Shown piece by piece: positions 1 to 12,594 of a DNA stretch of 64,000 bases. The DNA is from Piper betle (lineage: Eukaryota > Streptophyta > Magnoliopsida > Piperales > Piperaceae): the NCBI GenBank assembly GCA_033002965.1, contig JAURVB010004666.1, positions 52,296-116,295 on the forward strand, in the 5' to 3' direction. The notes beneath the pieces are model-generated. The model did not search any database. It saw only the letters and a list, made by a program, of their open reading frames with translations, and had not been told where the DNA came from. The first letter of the stretch is position 1. Every line of letters starts with the position of its first letter. The position numbers and the translations under genes are program-made.

Positions 1-2019
1 TATTAACATGAAAGTGTAGTGTAAATGAAAAATAGTTTTCAAAAGAAATGAAAATGAAATAAAATGACATGAAAATTTTAAAAATTGTTTTATATATTTA
101 GATAGTAAGAAAACAAGATGAAAGTGAAATATTTCTTTATCACGTGTCTTCCAAAATTTCTCGTGATTTTTTTGTTTTTCACAAGAAAATGTTCATTTGT
201 AAAATTTTTATATGAACTTGCTTTGACTGAAAATAAAATTTCTTCAGACTAAATTTCAATGCATCCAAAGGAAGTTTTTAACCTCCAAATTTATAATTCT
301 GTAATATAATTCAAGACAACTAAACATACCCTTAAAAAAGAGTGATAATATAAATGTAAAGTCTCGTAGTCAATTTGATATAGTGTAAGAATATTATATA
401 ATGCAAGACCCAATCAATTGCAAGACGTGTTAAATTAATTACTTTTTTGAAATTTAAGCAATTAAAGAGTGTTTTATTTATATTACACTACTTGTTCATT
501 AGGTCTTATGATTAATATTAGTTGTAAGCCCTTACAATTAATTATTATTTTAATTTATACATGGAAAATATTACAACCCCTTGGATATAACTATAATGAA
601 AGAAAATAAATAACCTCTCCTTAAGAGTTACAATTTAAAGAGATGATTTAGGCATTGTGAGATCCCTTAGTATATAAAATTTTGCATTGTGAGATCCCTT
701 AAATTAATTTCACATTTAATTTTTAACAAAAGTAAGATCTTATTTATAAGTGAGAATAAATTATAAATCTTTAGCTTCAGTTAACTATTGTTGAAGAGAT
801 GATTTAGGCACATTACATTATATTTTTGGCCGAATTGTTACAAATATTATTAATGTAACCTAATTTCGTATTAAATGATGGACAAGACTAAGAGCGTTGG
901 CTAAGCTACTAGTCATAGGTTAAAGAAATCCCTGAGTTAGGGCTAACAACGAGACAAATATAGGAATTTTGAAGATAAATTTTCATAAGATAGATGGATT
1001 GTAAGATATCTCAACTTATTCTTGTATACAATACCTATTGGGGTAAATTCTTAATTATTAGTATGAATGAATTATAGATCTAGTTAACTATTTTTAAAGA
1101 GATGATTTAAACCTATTAATTTGTACTTTAGGTTAGGTTGTTATGTGCATCATGCACGACTTATATTTTATAAATTTGAATTTTATACATAAATTCTCAA
1201 TAAATAATGAGATAAATTATAATAATTTAATATTTTAGATATACACTATGGTTGACTTTAAATATATATCTTATTTAAATAAAGAAATAAATTATAATTA
1301 TTTAATTTTTTATTATATTTTTTCAAAACAATTAAATATTTTCTTATTAGTAAGGAATTAAAAATTAAGGTTCGAAGGAATTGAACCTATGATCTTCTAC
1401 TATGAATTGAAATTTTTTTATTTTTTATTTTAAAAATCAAGGTTAATGAGATTCAAACTTATAACCCTCCTTAAAGTATTTTTATTATATTTTTAGACTT
1501 TTTAAATATTTTGATTGGATGACTCTCTAAATTTTAATCTCATATTAGTATTGAATTTTACTTTTATTAATAAGATTAAATAATAGATTTGTTAGCTGCA
1601 GTTCAAAAAATAACATAAATTTTATTATAAAAAATAACAAATAAAATCAAATATCATTATTTTTTATATTAAAACGTTTACAAATATGTCACGTGGACCT
1701 AGATTTTTTTCATATAATACAATATATATCTATCGTGGTGTTGGGGCCTGATTATTTCTTAACCACCACGTGCGTCCGATTCCAACCGCCGTCGCCTGGC
1801 TGTCTCTCAAGTCTTACTCTTATACATTAATGCATTTCAGTCCTTCTAGCTGCTCACCCAGTTGACCCAGTACATCTTCTTTAATCCTTATCTTCCCCTT
1901 CCTCTCCGGTATACATCTCCATTAATTATATCCCCATTCCTATTGTAATTTGTAGACCTACGTCTTTTATAGTACTCAGCTTATTCCTTCCTTGCTCCGC
2001 TTCTGCTCAAGTATATAAA
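1..2019. other. AT-rich intergenic spacer with degenerate dispersed repeat
   Basis: No gene is recognisable here. The sequence is AT-rich. Two related stretches, near 735-845 and 1044-1140, share a motif containing 'agagatgattta' followed by a 'gttgtta' or 'attgttaca' tail, and a cognate stretch lies near 53140-53530. This suggests decayed copies of one dispersed repeat, perhaps LTR-derived. The last ~250 bases become pyrimidine-rich and less AT-biased, as a plant promoter or 5' region might, ahead of the ORF at 2020. Confidence 0.5.
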
Positions 2020-2212
2020 ATGAGCATTGAGAGATCTACAGCTCAAGAAAGCCATGCTCTACTCCTAGAGATCAAAGGGGACGAGGGTGATGAGCCGAAC
2101 GGCTACTCTTTGCATGAGGCCAGGGCAAATTTTTTCGACCGTTTTCAAGGGCCTTTGAGTGGCAAGTACGAGTTGCGAGAGTCTGCTCTCCCCAGAATGC
2201 CGAGGTCCAAAG
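2020..2212 (+). CDS. Putative orphan first coding exon, possibly MTP8-like
   Basis: An ATG-initiated frame of 64 codons plus one base ends at a plausible plant donor (AAAG|GTACGC). Its codon use looks coding rather than like the AT-rich surroundings. I do not recognise the protein firmly. It has an acidic N-terminus, then a segment with an R-A-N-F-F motif. Exon 1 of the MTP8-like gene at 6752 has the same length class, ends in the same phase 1 and carries R-A-E-F-L at a comparable position, so this could be an alternative or duplicated first exon. No second exon is visible before 6752. A 'tatataaa' string runs directly into the ATG, so the true start may be elsewhere. It may also be a non-functional remnant. 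Confidence 0.3.
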
Positions 2213-4696
2213 GTACGCTCATCATCAATCCCCTTCCACTAGTGCTCCTGCAAACCAATTGTTTCTTGCGTTGAGTAATCAATTATTTATGTCTCAGTTT
2301 CGGCAGATACTGAAAGGAAACTAGTAACTTAGATTTTTTTAAAAAAACAAAAACAAAAAAACAGAACAAAATTGTCGTGTCTACTTATATGTCGTGGATT
2401 TTGTGTTCTTCGGTAGCTCCCAGCTTGCTCGTTGATCAGATTATTCACTGGTTTCGAGATACCGGTTTTGATTTACTAATCTGGGTTTAAAGCAAGACTG
2501 GTTTCGTATAGCCAGACCAAAATCGGAGTGCTTAAAAAGATTATTTGCTTCCCGTGTTAGTCAGAGATTAAATTTGAAAGCGAAGCCTGGATTTAGATTA
2601 AATGGCGGAAAGTAGGTGAGCGTTTAAAGATCATGTGTCCTTATTATACAAGAACGAAGAGAGGCATCACGATTGCATGTGGCGTTAATGAAATACTTTT
2701 GGTCACGGTCAGCAACAACAGGCGGATTCTAAGTTATTGAAATAATCAGTACTATTTAGGGGAATACCATTGAATAATAAACATGGGGGAACACCATTTG
2801 AATGATGAGCATGGTGAAAAATAAATAAGAAAAATATCTGATTTAAGAAATTATGGTTTGTTAAGAATGATTAAGTGTTTATTTGTCTAATTAAGGGCCT
2901 GGCTGCCACAGGACGGGTCCGCTATGTTTAACGTAGAATCAAGTAGATACGACGAGAAGAAGTCGGTGAGCTAACAAAGACGTTTTGCAGGTCCTCTGTA
3001 CTTGTTTTTTTGTGTAACGCATTGACTGCTGGTACACCAACCTTTGCTTTGATTGCTTTGAGCAGGTTGCCCAACATTTACTTCTTTTAACACTTGCTAA
3101 AAACTAATATTAATGGACCTTACGTTTGTTAGTATTTTTAGATGGAAAGTTAAACAACCATGGCAGGAGAAGTGACTATGTGAGTTGTAATCTGCCTACG
3201 TACTAGGGGTACCTTCTAATAATAATATTTATCTAGATAGGTACGAAACCACACAGGAATTAGAAAGGGCACAAATTTGACTATAATCTACCAACTACAT
3301 ATGTAGAACAGTAGAGTGGACAAAATTTGTTACATACAAGAGATTATAAATATCGTTTATGCAATTAGAAGTTGAGGGATTTGTCCGGCATCACTGATTA
3401 ATGCTAGCTGTGTGACCTGAGATCAAGTCGACCGGCGGAAATACAGCTTCCACTGATTAATTGAGGGCTCTCAAAATTAAGGAGTTCACATAAATTTCGT
3501 AGTTACGTACTGAAATGTACATGCCGTGGTCCGTAGATATTGTAAGTTACCTGTTGGTCCAATTTATCCGTCTCTGACCCACCCCCTTAATCCTATCTTT
3601 TGCTTCTTGATCAATTCTAATCCTATCACAAGATTCCAGCTTGTTCCCGTGGTCGACCACGCCTGGTGTTTTTGTTGTCAGTTGTAGGCGTGATGATGCC
3701 AACCAATGGGTTAGATAAGTTTAGTGTGATACGATTATAAACAATCATCTAATTTATTGATTTACTGATTTACCAACCATTCCAAATTATATAAAATAAA
3801 AACAGGTGAAGATATTGTCCACCGTATAAGAAAAATAATTAAAATTTTAATTAATTTAATCGAATCGAATTGAAATATAAATGATAATTACAAAAAGTTT
3901 TACCATTATTAATTTACCAATTAAATTAAGCATTATTTAATTATTATATATATAATTATAAAACTTAATTTTTACCTCAATATCAATCTTTGAACTTTTA
4001 ATTGTTAAAGTATTAATTTGGTGAATTTATTTTATTTAGATAATTTTTTACTAATTTTATAATTTTTAATATTAAGCTAAAATAGTTTGAATGATTGGAA
4101 TATGTTATATTTTTTTGAATGAGAAAGTATTTTAGATAAATTAATTTTGAACCCACTTAAAAATTGGCTTTATAATATATAATTTTTAACCAATTTACCT
4201 GTTTAATTGACGACAAAATGAAAAAAATATGATTATAGCATAGTTTTATATAGGTTAATGGTTTAGTTATGATAATTTTTTTTTAAAAAATAAATGGTTA
4301 CGGGGATGCTGGCGATCTAACTGAGCCATTTACAGCCCAGATGAAACATGGCTGCCAAATTGTGTATGAATCTGTCTACGGAAGTCAATTGATTAGAAAG
4401 AAAATTTCATATGGAAGGATCCTTGCAATTCTGGGGAAGACATAGGCTAAAATGTGTAGAAAAACAATAGCATTTTCTCTTGTTCTGTGCTCTCCTAAAG
4501 GTGGACACGTGTTCCTTATAGTAAGAGAATAAAAATATAATTATTCATGTGGATCCGATCGAATGGGGAGGCTCTTTTCATGCAATTTTTGCTTCATGTG
4601 TCGACCTTAAGTGGCCCCGTTGAATAAGTTCATTAGGGAACACAGCTCAAAGCATGCAGACTTCACGGCGACACTGCGTACCCTTAATTTTCTCAC

Positions 4697-4745
<49 letters not shown>

Positions 4746-6751
4746 TTTTCTTAAATTAAGGTAAAAACATGTTCATATCCCAAGTTTTAATATGGGTCGT
4801 CCGATTATAAAGATGACCAAATTTGATGAAAACGAAAAAAAAATCCTCCTCCTTTTTATTGGCAACCAAGTTTCAACCACGGCCAGTTGGGCCTCGCTGT
4901 TGCAATGTTGACGGCACGATGAGCATGGCGGCAGGGGGGGGGGGGCACTGCAGTGGGCCGTGTGAAGGGCGGCAAATCGGCTGCGTGATGAGCCTAGCCG
5001 GAATGGACCGCAGGCAGTGTGCGGTAAGGTCATGAGGTGGTTAGCGGATTTGGGGCAACTAGGTTGCGTTACGATCAGCGAGGGGGTGTCGGCACATCTG
5101 TGCGAAGCAAATCAAGTTTGAGGGCAGTGGGTGGAGGCGTCATCAATGAGAGGTGTGACCTCAGCCAAACCTGGCCAGGCCTGCTCAAACTTGGCTTGGC
5201 AACGGCCAGTTCCATCAATAGGATAATTATTTTTCAAGGTGCGACCAAATTTGGCCGTCGCCGGCTAGGTCCGGTCACTATTGCCCAAACCTGGCTATCC
5301 CTCGGCCAAATCTGGTCGAAGGATGGTCAGTCCTACATGCAGCGGTCAGACTTGGTTGGCGGCAGCCAGACACTGCAAGCGATGGCTGCCACTTATATGA
5401 TTTGTCATACCTCAAATTCTTATTTTGAGAATTTGGATATCACAATCTATATTTATACTAATATATAAAATAGAGAAATTTTAATAAGGATGACTTTTAA
5501 TATGTTGTTGTCATCATATGTCCTTTAATTATTTTACAATATTATTCATTATTTCTTATTAATAAAAAATTATTGACATTAAGATTTATTTTAAATACTT
5601 TAATTTTTTTATTGCAATTAGGATTTATTTTGCTGAGTGTGTTGTCATGTCATTTAATTATTTTACGATATTATTCTTTATTTTTTATTAGTAAAAATTT
5701 TATTTTTGTATTGTAATTAAGATTTGTTTTGAATCTTTTAATATTTTTCTATTCTAATTAAGATTTGTTTTGTCGCTTGTCATCTAATAATTTTATAATA
5801 TTACTCTTTTATTTTTATTAGTGAAAATATTATTTTTTTATTGTAATTAGGATTTATTTCGAATCATTTAAATATTTTTCTATTGTAATTAGAATTTGTT
5901 TTAATTTCTATTATAATTAGGATTTATTTTTAATCCTTTAACTGTGCATCACACTTAGTTTAGTAGAAAAACAAAGTAATATTAATTGTATACAAAATTA
6001 TGCTAATGTTATATTCTTTAATTAATCAATTATTTTGGTTACATCTCATGAAGAAGATGAAAATGTAAATCTCTAAAATTTAGTTTTTTAAACAAACCAT
6101 GAAGCTTCAGGCCGTGGCCAAGTCAAATTAAATTGAAATCAAATTTTAGTTTAGTTGAACAATCTGGAGCCCCCCCCCCCAATTAAAAGAAAATAGTTTA
6201 TAATAATTTAATTTATTTTTATTTTGCTGTATTTTAATTGATAAAATATCTTATTTTTTATTAAAATGTATAAGAGTTAATTTATCATTGCCAAACCCGC
6301 CGTTAAAATGCGGCACATCATCAAATCAAACCGCTAAAGCGTCCATGTTCTCCTTTTCGTGACATCCAAAACTACACGGCTTCACCCGGATCACCCACCT
6401 AGGTGGTCAGACAATGACAAGCCTGACGCGTGTGTGCTGACAAGTACACCCCCCACTGGCGTCAACCCCACCGATCTATTTCTTCCTCTCTGTTTACATT
6501 CTTTCTTTCGCCTCGTAAATAAATCTGAAACCAACCAAAAGTGTGCGTGATATGGTCATCAATCATCGCCACTTTTCCGGTTTCGGCGTGCTCGATCTGC
6601 AATATAGAAAGTTTTGAGGTTCCTCCCTCGTTCTCCCATCATTTTATCATCATGCAAGGAAGGCCTTACCTGCTCACGTCCCTTCGAATATTTATGTGAT
6701 CGCTGGGAGGCGTTGTCGTCCATCGTCCGAATTCTCACCTTCTGATAAACA
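2213..6751. other. Intergenic spacer with microsatellite, G/C runs and GC-rich island
   Basis: No gene is supported. The spacer contains a (AT)n tract at about 4700-4742. A run of about twelve G lies near 4934-4945, and a run of ten C near 6171-6180. A GC-rich island at about 4850-5400 repeats GGCCA/TGGCC-type motifs. A degenerate tandem repeat of about 130 bases lies between 5500 and 5940, described separately. The 63-143-codon ORFs here match no family I know. The last ~400 bases (6350-6750) are less AT-rich and are the likely promoter and 5' UTR of the transporter gene downstream. Confidence 0.5.
5500..5945. repeat. Degenerate ~130-bp tandem repeat
   Basis: Three diverged units start near 5509, 5644 and 5776. 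Each carries 'gtcat', then 'taattattttacaatatta', a 'ttattagt(a)aaaa' stretch and an 'attaagattt(a/g)ttttgaatc' segment. A shorter partial unit follows. Spacing is about 133 bases. The units are strongly AT-rich and no coding function is apparent. Confidence 0.5.
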
Positions 6752-9532
6752 ATGGAAGAGACGAGGTCGGAGGTGAGGAAGCCATTGATGGGTAATGCTG
6801 AGAAGGGTCGACGAAGGCCTAGAGGGTGGAATTCTGTTGGTACCATGAGAGCAGAGTTCTTGTCGAAGTTGCCGAGGAGGGTGATCGGAGAGCTTGATCC
6901 AGAGAGCCCTTTCCACATCGATGTCTCGAAGCTTAAATCCCTTTCGGAAGGTGTAGTATCTCTTAATTTTGAATTTTTTTCTTGGTTTCAGTACTGTCTA
7001 TAGTGCCATGACCCAAGTTTGATCTCCTTCTACCGGGAAAAGAAATCATGGTTGTTGTGATTTTGTGGAATGTATTTCTTCTGTTCTGGTTATAACGTTT
7101 TTCTCTTCACGAAAAGCGTATATGTTAGGATCATGAGCACAATTTGATATTTCAAATATTGGCAAGGACAGTAGAGACGTGAAACTGCGTATCACCTTCT
7201 CTAGATAGACCTGCTTTTTGTATTGTTGAGTATACTTTTAGCATTTCGCGTAACTAATTGTCACTATGGAAGGAGGAGTCGAAACGCAGTACCGCGCTAA
7301 TGGTGTTGATTACTTTCATAAGGTGTCAGGTCAACACAAGCTTAACGTTTGCATCTTTCTTTTAGAATATAGGTCAACTTTGGGACATAGTTCAAATAGT
7401 TTGTGTATCAGAGTTTCAATGAAATTCATGTATTGGTAATTTCTCTGCTTCCTCCAGGAGAAAAAGAGTATTATGAACGGCAATTTGCTACGCTAAGGTC
7501 TTTTGAAGAAGTAGACTCTTTACAGCTTTCTGTTGCCATTGATGAAGAGCAGGGTTGGGAAGAAAATCAGCAGGAATTTGCTATTAAGATCTCCAACTTA
7601 GCAAACATCCTGCTATTGGCATTGAAAGTAACCCTCTCTTTCCTACATGATTAAAGATTTTATTTTTTTACTGATGAATGTTTAACAGAATCAATTGAAT
7701 AACTTTAACAGATATACGCTACGATAAGAAGTGGATCACTGGCAATTGCTGCTTCAACATTAGATTCCCTGCTAGATCTCATTGCTGGGGCCATACTTTG
7801 GTTCACTCATTTGTCGATGAAGAGCATAAATATATACAAATATCCAATTGGGAAGTTGCGTGTGCAACCGGTTGGCATTATCATTTTTGCTGCTATCATG
7901 GCTACCCTTGGTATGTTGATACCAGTGGATTATGTTCCGTATTCTAACTTCGTTGACATCTTTAGATAAAAAAGACTTGCACAGTAAATTAAGAGTGACA
8001 AGTTGCATTCATGAGAATATATTGCTTTTGAATTCTTCAAAGTAATGAGTAGGGGCGGAACATAGAAGAAGACGAAAATATAAATTTTTCTGTGCCCACA
8101 TTACGAAGTTGATCTGGCTACTTGTTTCTCATCCTTACGTTTTCAGGATTTCAAGTTCTGGTGGAGGCAATAGAACAACTAATTAAGAGTGAACCTGCAT
8201 CAAAAATGACGTCTACGCAGTTGATTTGGTTGTACACAATCATGTTGACTGCTACAGCTGTGAAGCTTGCCCTTTGGCTTTATTGTAGAACCTCGGGGAA
8301 CAAGATAGTTCGTGCCTATGCGAAGGTGGTGAATAATCTTTGTGTGTATTAGATTCTATAGTAAAAGATGTTGAAGAACTATCCTATTAAATTCCCCTCC
8401 CTGGTTTTCAGGATCATTACTTTGATGTCGTAACAAATGTTGTTGGCTTAGCTGCTGCCGTCCTTGGTGATAAATTTTTCTGGTGGATAGATCCAGTCGG
8501 TGCTATAATTCTTGCTGTTTATACAATTTCTAATTGGTCGGGCACGGTGCTGGAAAATGCAGGTACAACAATGAGCTCTACGTATAAAATATTTGTACTT
8601 ATTTCTCAGAGATAGGACCTTTGTCAATTGGTGGCTCACACGACCTAACTTATCCCTCCATCTTATTTTTTACCGTCATCTTTGAGAGTCGCCTATATAG
8701 TGATTAAGTATATTTACAACTTGAAGCATTTGAAATGTCTGAACTACTTCATGACATAACCATAGAAAATCCTCTATGTCCTGATTGATAAAATGATTTT
8801 CAAAAGAGATTTCCTGCCCACATCAATTTAAGATTTCAATGATTTAAGATTTTAGATTATCAATTTGAGCAAAATTTGAGGATTATTTCATCAGGTTGCT
8901 CATTATTGTATCTTTATTTGTTTGCGTCTTCGTGCCGTGCTGTCTTCAGAACTGAGCTGGTAATGATTGATCATAGTTGTTTTCTTTGATGCAGCTTCCC
9001 TGGTCGGACAGTCAGCTCCTCCAGAAATGCTACAGAAGCTTACTTACTTGGTCATAAGACATCATCCACAAATCAAGCGTGTTGACACAGTTCGAGCCTA
9101 TACCTTTGGGGTACTATATTTTGTCGAGGTCAGTTCTGTGACTACTTTTTCTCGATACTTGCATTGAATTTTTGTTGTTCAGCTTTGAATCCTGTGTAAA
9201 ATTCAGATTTCAGAGTATAATCCGTTTTCTATGGCATCAATTTACATGGTTTATAATTGTGAAAAGTTAATTCGTACGTTGCACTTGGTGAAGTTGTTGA
9301 ATGGTTCTCTAGTATTTGTTGTTGATGATGAATTGGGGCATTTTTAAAATAGGTGGATATTGAACTTCCTGAGGATCTCCCCTTGAAAGAAGCCCACGCG
9401 ATTGGAGAATCGCTGCAGATAAAGATTGAAGAGCTCCCTGAAGTTGAGAGGGCATTTGTTCATCTGGATTTCGAGTGTGATCACAAGCCAGAGCACTCCA
9501 TTCTTCATCGTCTGCCGAACACCCAAGCGTGA
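6752..9532 (+). CDS. MTP8: MTP8-like manganese cation diffusion facilitator (metal tolerance protein)
   Basis: Seven exons join in frame: 6752-6950, 7458-7627, 7712-7910, 8147-8325, 8412-8562, 8995-9128 and 9353-9532. All introns are GT-AG and encode 403 residues without interruption, the normal length for plant MTPs. Mn-CDF proteins move Mn2+ (some also Fe2+) out of the cytosol by proton antiport; MTP8 members act mainly at the tonoplast. Visible are the LDPES motif in the N-terminal region, EKEYYERQ before the first helix, the first Mn-CDF DxxxD motif (DSLLD in STLDSLLDL), [10 protein letters not shown], the second metal motif DHYFD opening exon 5, WWIDPVGA, and a C-terminal cytosolic domain ending in [18 protein letters not shown] and KLRVQPVG point to MTP8 rather than MTP9-11. 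That subgroup call is from remembered family features. No frame breaks were seen. Confidence 0.9.
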
Positions 9533-11129
9533 ATTGTCTCGGCTGAAAGCTGTGTGCTCACTCTCAAGATAACATGTTGCCTGTGCAGTTTCACATCCTG
9601 ATTATTTAATGAGGTTTGTTCAGAAATTGTATAATATCATTCTGATCATGGAAACGAAGTGAAATGTGATTAGATCATTGTTCAAAATATCAAAGCATTA
9701 ATACGTTAGCAGAGGAATTTGTGTTTGCAATTTTACTGTGACAGCATGGAATGAATGTCTTCACGCGTAAATTCACAAACTGCATGAATCTCTATCCAAC
9801 AAGTGATTTGACTTAGTTAAACAAGTGTTTATGTCCTCTTTGTGCATTTTTTAGAGTTTTCAGTATAGAAGCCTCCAGAACGAAATGGGATAGATGTTTT
9901 GACATTATATTTTGTTTGCCCTCTCACCTTGGAATTTTATTTGGTCTTTTTATAGGGGAAAAAATGTGTGAACAAGAATATGTGATATCACAGTGATATC
10001 ACTGCTACGTAATGAAAATAATAGCGCTTTTTATTTTACCAAAAAGAGAGGAACGGGTTGTTGAAATTACCGGTTATGAGTGGGAAAATGAGGAATAATT
10101 ATCATAAAAGGGAAAACTTTGGCAGATAATTAATATAACTTTTTACCGGAAAAGGGAAAAGTTTTTTGATATAATTTTGAAAAAATCTGGTATAAAGAAG
10201 AAAGGTATTCACATTTAAAAGAGAGTTGGTTTTGGTTTTAAAAAAGTTTTTGAAAAAATAACATGGCCCGCAGCCGCCATCACTTGGATGGAGTGGCCAG
10301 CCAGTAGCGGCCAAGGTTGGCTGCCTCTGGCCAATTTTGGCCTGGTTGCCCTTGCTTGGGCACCCTGGCCAAGCGCACCAATGGTGTGTGACATTTAAAA
10401 AAAATAAAATAAAATAGGATACATTATTTTTATTTGTTGTGGGGTTAGTTTAATTTTTTTTTATTTTAAACCAATGCTAATCCAAATGACAGTTTTGCTA
10501 TAATTTTCCTTTTCACCGATGATTATACCTGATTTTTTTACCAATGATAATATAAAAAAATTTCTTTTATTTTATAAAAAGCTCCGATTGATAAGAGGAA
10601 ACTCTTGTGGCAATTCATAGGATTTTATTTGTTGACAATAATTTGGCAACGGAAATTCTACGGGACAAAAATATTAATATTATTTTATTTTGTTATTAGT
10701 AATATTTTTTTGGCAGTTCCACAAACACTTTGTTTTAGGCGATAAAAATCCCGATTCCTTGTGTTTTTGACCGGGCCGATCTGGTCCGGCTGCACACTGA
10801 GTAGACCGAACCAGCTAATTGGCGGCTAAGGGTGGCACGGTCCGGTCTAGGCATTTCATCTCCCAGAATTTAGACGGCCGCTTCTGACGTTGGTTTAGCC
10901 CTACTTTTTCAACGTTATAGCCAAAATGTAAAAAATTGTCACTTTTTTTCATGAATAATCTCGAGCTAATAATTTTGGAAAATGGGATGGGACGCATCAT
11001 GGGGTCATTAATGACTGGCAAGTTACCCATTGTAAATTTAGATTCTCATGGTACGTACACATATCATAACGCCTACAGTTATCATATTACATTACATATA
11101 CGCGAATACTTGAGCATTTGGATTGGAAT
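9533..11129. other. 3' flank and intergenic spacer
   Basis: The first few hundred bases are the likely 3' UTR of the MTP8-like gene. A short palindrome (gtgatatcac repeated with overlap) lies near 9985-10003. A short GC-rich island at about 10262-10380 has repeated GGCCA/TTGGCC words, resembling the island at 4850-5400. No coding sequence is recognised. Confidence 0.4.
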
Positions 11130-11677
11130 TAGGGGTGCTAATTGAGCGAGCGAGCCAAGCTGAACATGTGCTCGAACTCGGCTCGAATAGTTCGAAACTA
11201 GTCGAGATCGAACGAGTTTTGGACATATATGCTCGAATTCGACTCGAATACTTTTTATGTGTTCGAGCTCGACTCGAGCTCGATTAAAGTTAAGAGTACC
11301 TCACTTTAAAAAAAGTGAGGTCATTGTGGTTTGAACCCACAACACTTGAAATCATCCAGGTGAAAACTTACCATCTCAACTATCTTGCTTCTTTGTTATT
11401 ATATTTCATATATATATATATATATATAATATAATATAATATAATATAAAGACTATATTATTATATTATTTTGTCGAGTCGAGTTCGAGTCGAACTACGA
11501 GTCGAGTTCGAGTTACAACCGAGTCGAGTCGAGTCGAACACGACCTTGCTCAAGCTCGGCTCGTAAGATTCGAGTTCGAGTCGAGCATTTAAATGTCGAG
11601 TTTCGAGTCGAGTCAAGCCGAGCCCAACGCTAAATACTCACGAGCTGGCTCGCTCAATTAGCAACCCTAATTGGAAC
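11122..11677. mobile_element. hAT-type MITE with 8-bp target-site duplication
   Basis: The element occupies 11130-11669 (540 bp). It begins TAGGGGTGCTAATTGAGCG and ends in the imperfect inverse CTCAATTAGCAACCCTA, so the terminal inverted repeats are visible by eye. It is flanked by ATTGGAAT (11122-11129) and ATTGGAAC (11670-11677), matching in 7 of 8 positions, as expected for a hAT insertion. The interior has many CTCGAGTCGAG-like words near both ends (subterminal repeats) and a short (AT)n tract at 11408-11430. It has no coding capacity, so it is a non-autonomous element mobilised in trans. The hAT assignment rests on TSD length and the TAGGGGTG-type end. Confidence 0.8.
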
Positions 11678-11805
11678 CACAACTCCACTATTCTCATTCA
11701 TTCTGAATAGCCCATTAATCTGCCAAAATCAACAACGATAAGCCTAATTCATAGATCAATACTTTGAAAAGCTGATTTTTATTTATTTTTTTGAATTGGT
11801 TCGAA

Positions 11806-11855
<50 letters not shown>

Positions 11856-12511
11856 TATTCAGATTTAAGTCGGCTCGAGATCAGCCCAACCCTAAGAATA
11901 TACTAGTAACTATCATCGTCGTTGTAGTATGATGGCGAAACCATTGCCCAACCCTTTTAGACATATGAGCCCCTCTTCTTTGACCACATAAAACAGTCGA
12001 AGTCAGCAGGCATATCCACGTGCAATCTTGAATGAACATCACCATTCATTGTTCAAACCCGCCAAAAAATATGACCACTCCACTCCTCTAGGCAACAGCC
12101 CAATCACCACCGATTATAATTAAGTGGTAATACTAATAAATACCTAATAAAGATATATTTTAAAAAAAGGTATTGAATTTTACAAAACGAAAATGAAAAA
12201 AATCCAATCAGGGCTAGTTTTGAATTGTTCGATGTTGAGAGATCATCTGGTCTTTTGCAGTTCCCCCATTTCAGAGACACGAAACGAGCTAGACGTATAA
12301 AATTGCCGCTTGTGTGTATGCATGAAAAAATGTGACATCTATAGGTACTAAAATGTACATCTGAATTACATGAACATTTATTATAGAATTTCTTTTTACT
12401 TTTTTCGAATAAATTTTTATGGCAATTTCAGGCTCCTTTCCTAACGTGAAATACTTGGGATAAAAACAGAACGTTAAATATTTCTTAAATATTTTTTAAG
12501 AGAAATGGGAA

Positions 12512-12542
<31 letters not shown>

Positions 12543-12559
12543 CCTAGGGTTAAAAATGG

Positions 12560-12594
<35 letters not shown>

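Noticed and set aside
4773..5468. ORFs of 70-143 codons on both strands
   Set aside because: They lie in the GGCC-rich island with a long G run; there is no family resemblance and no supporting gene structure.
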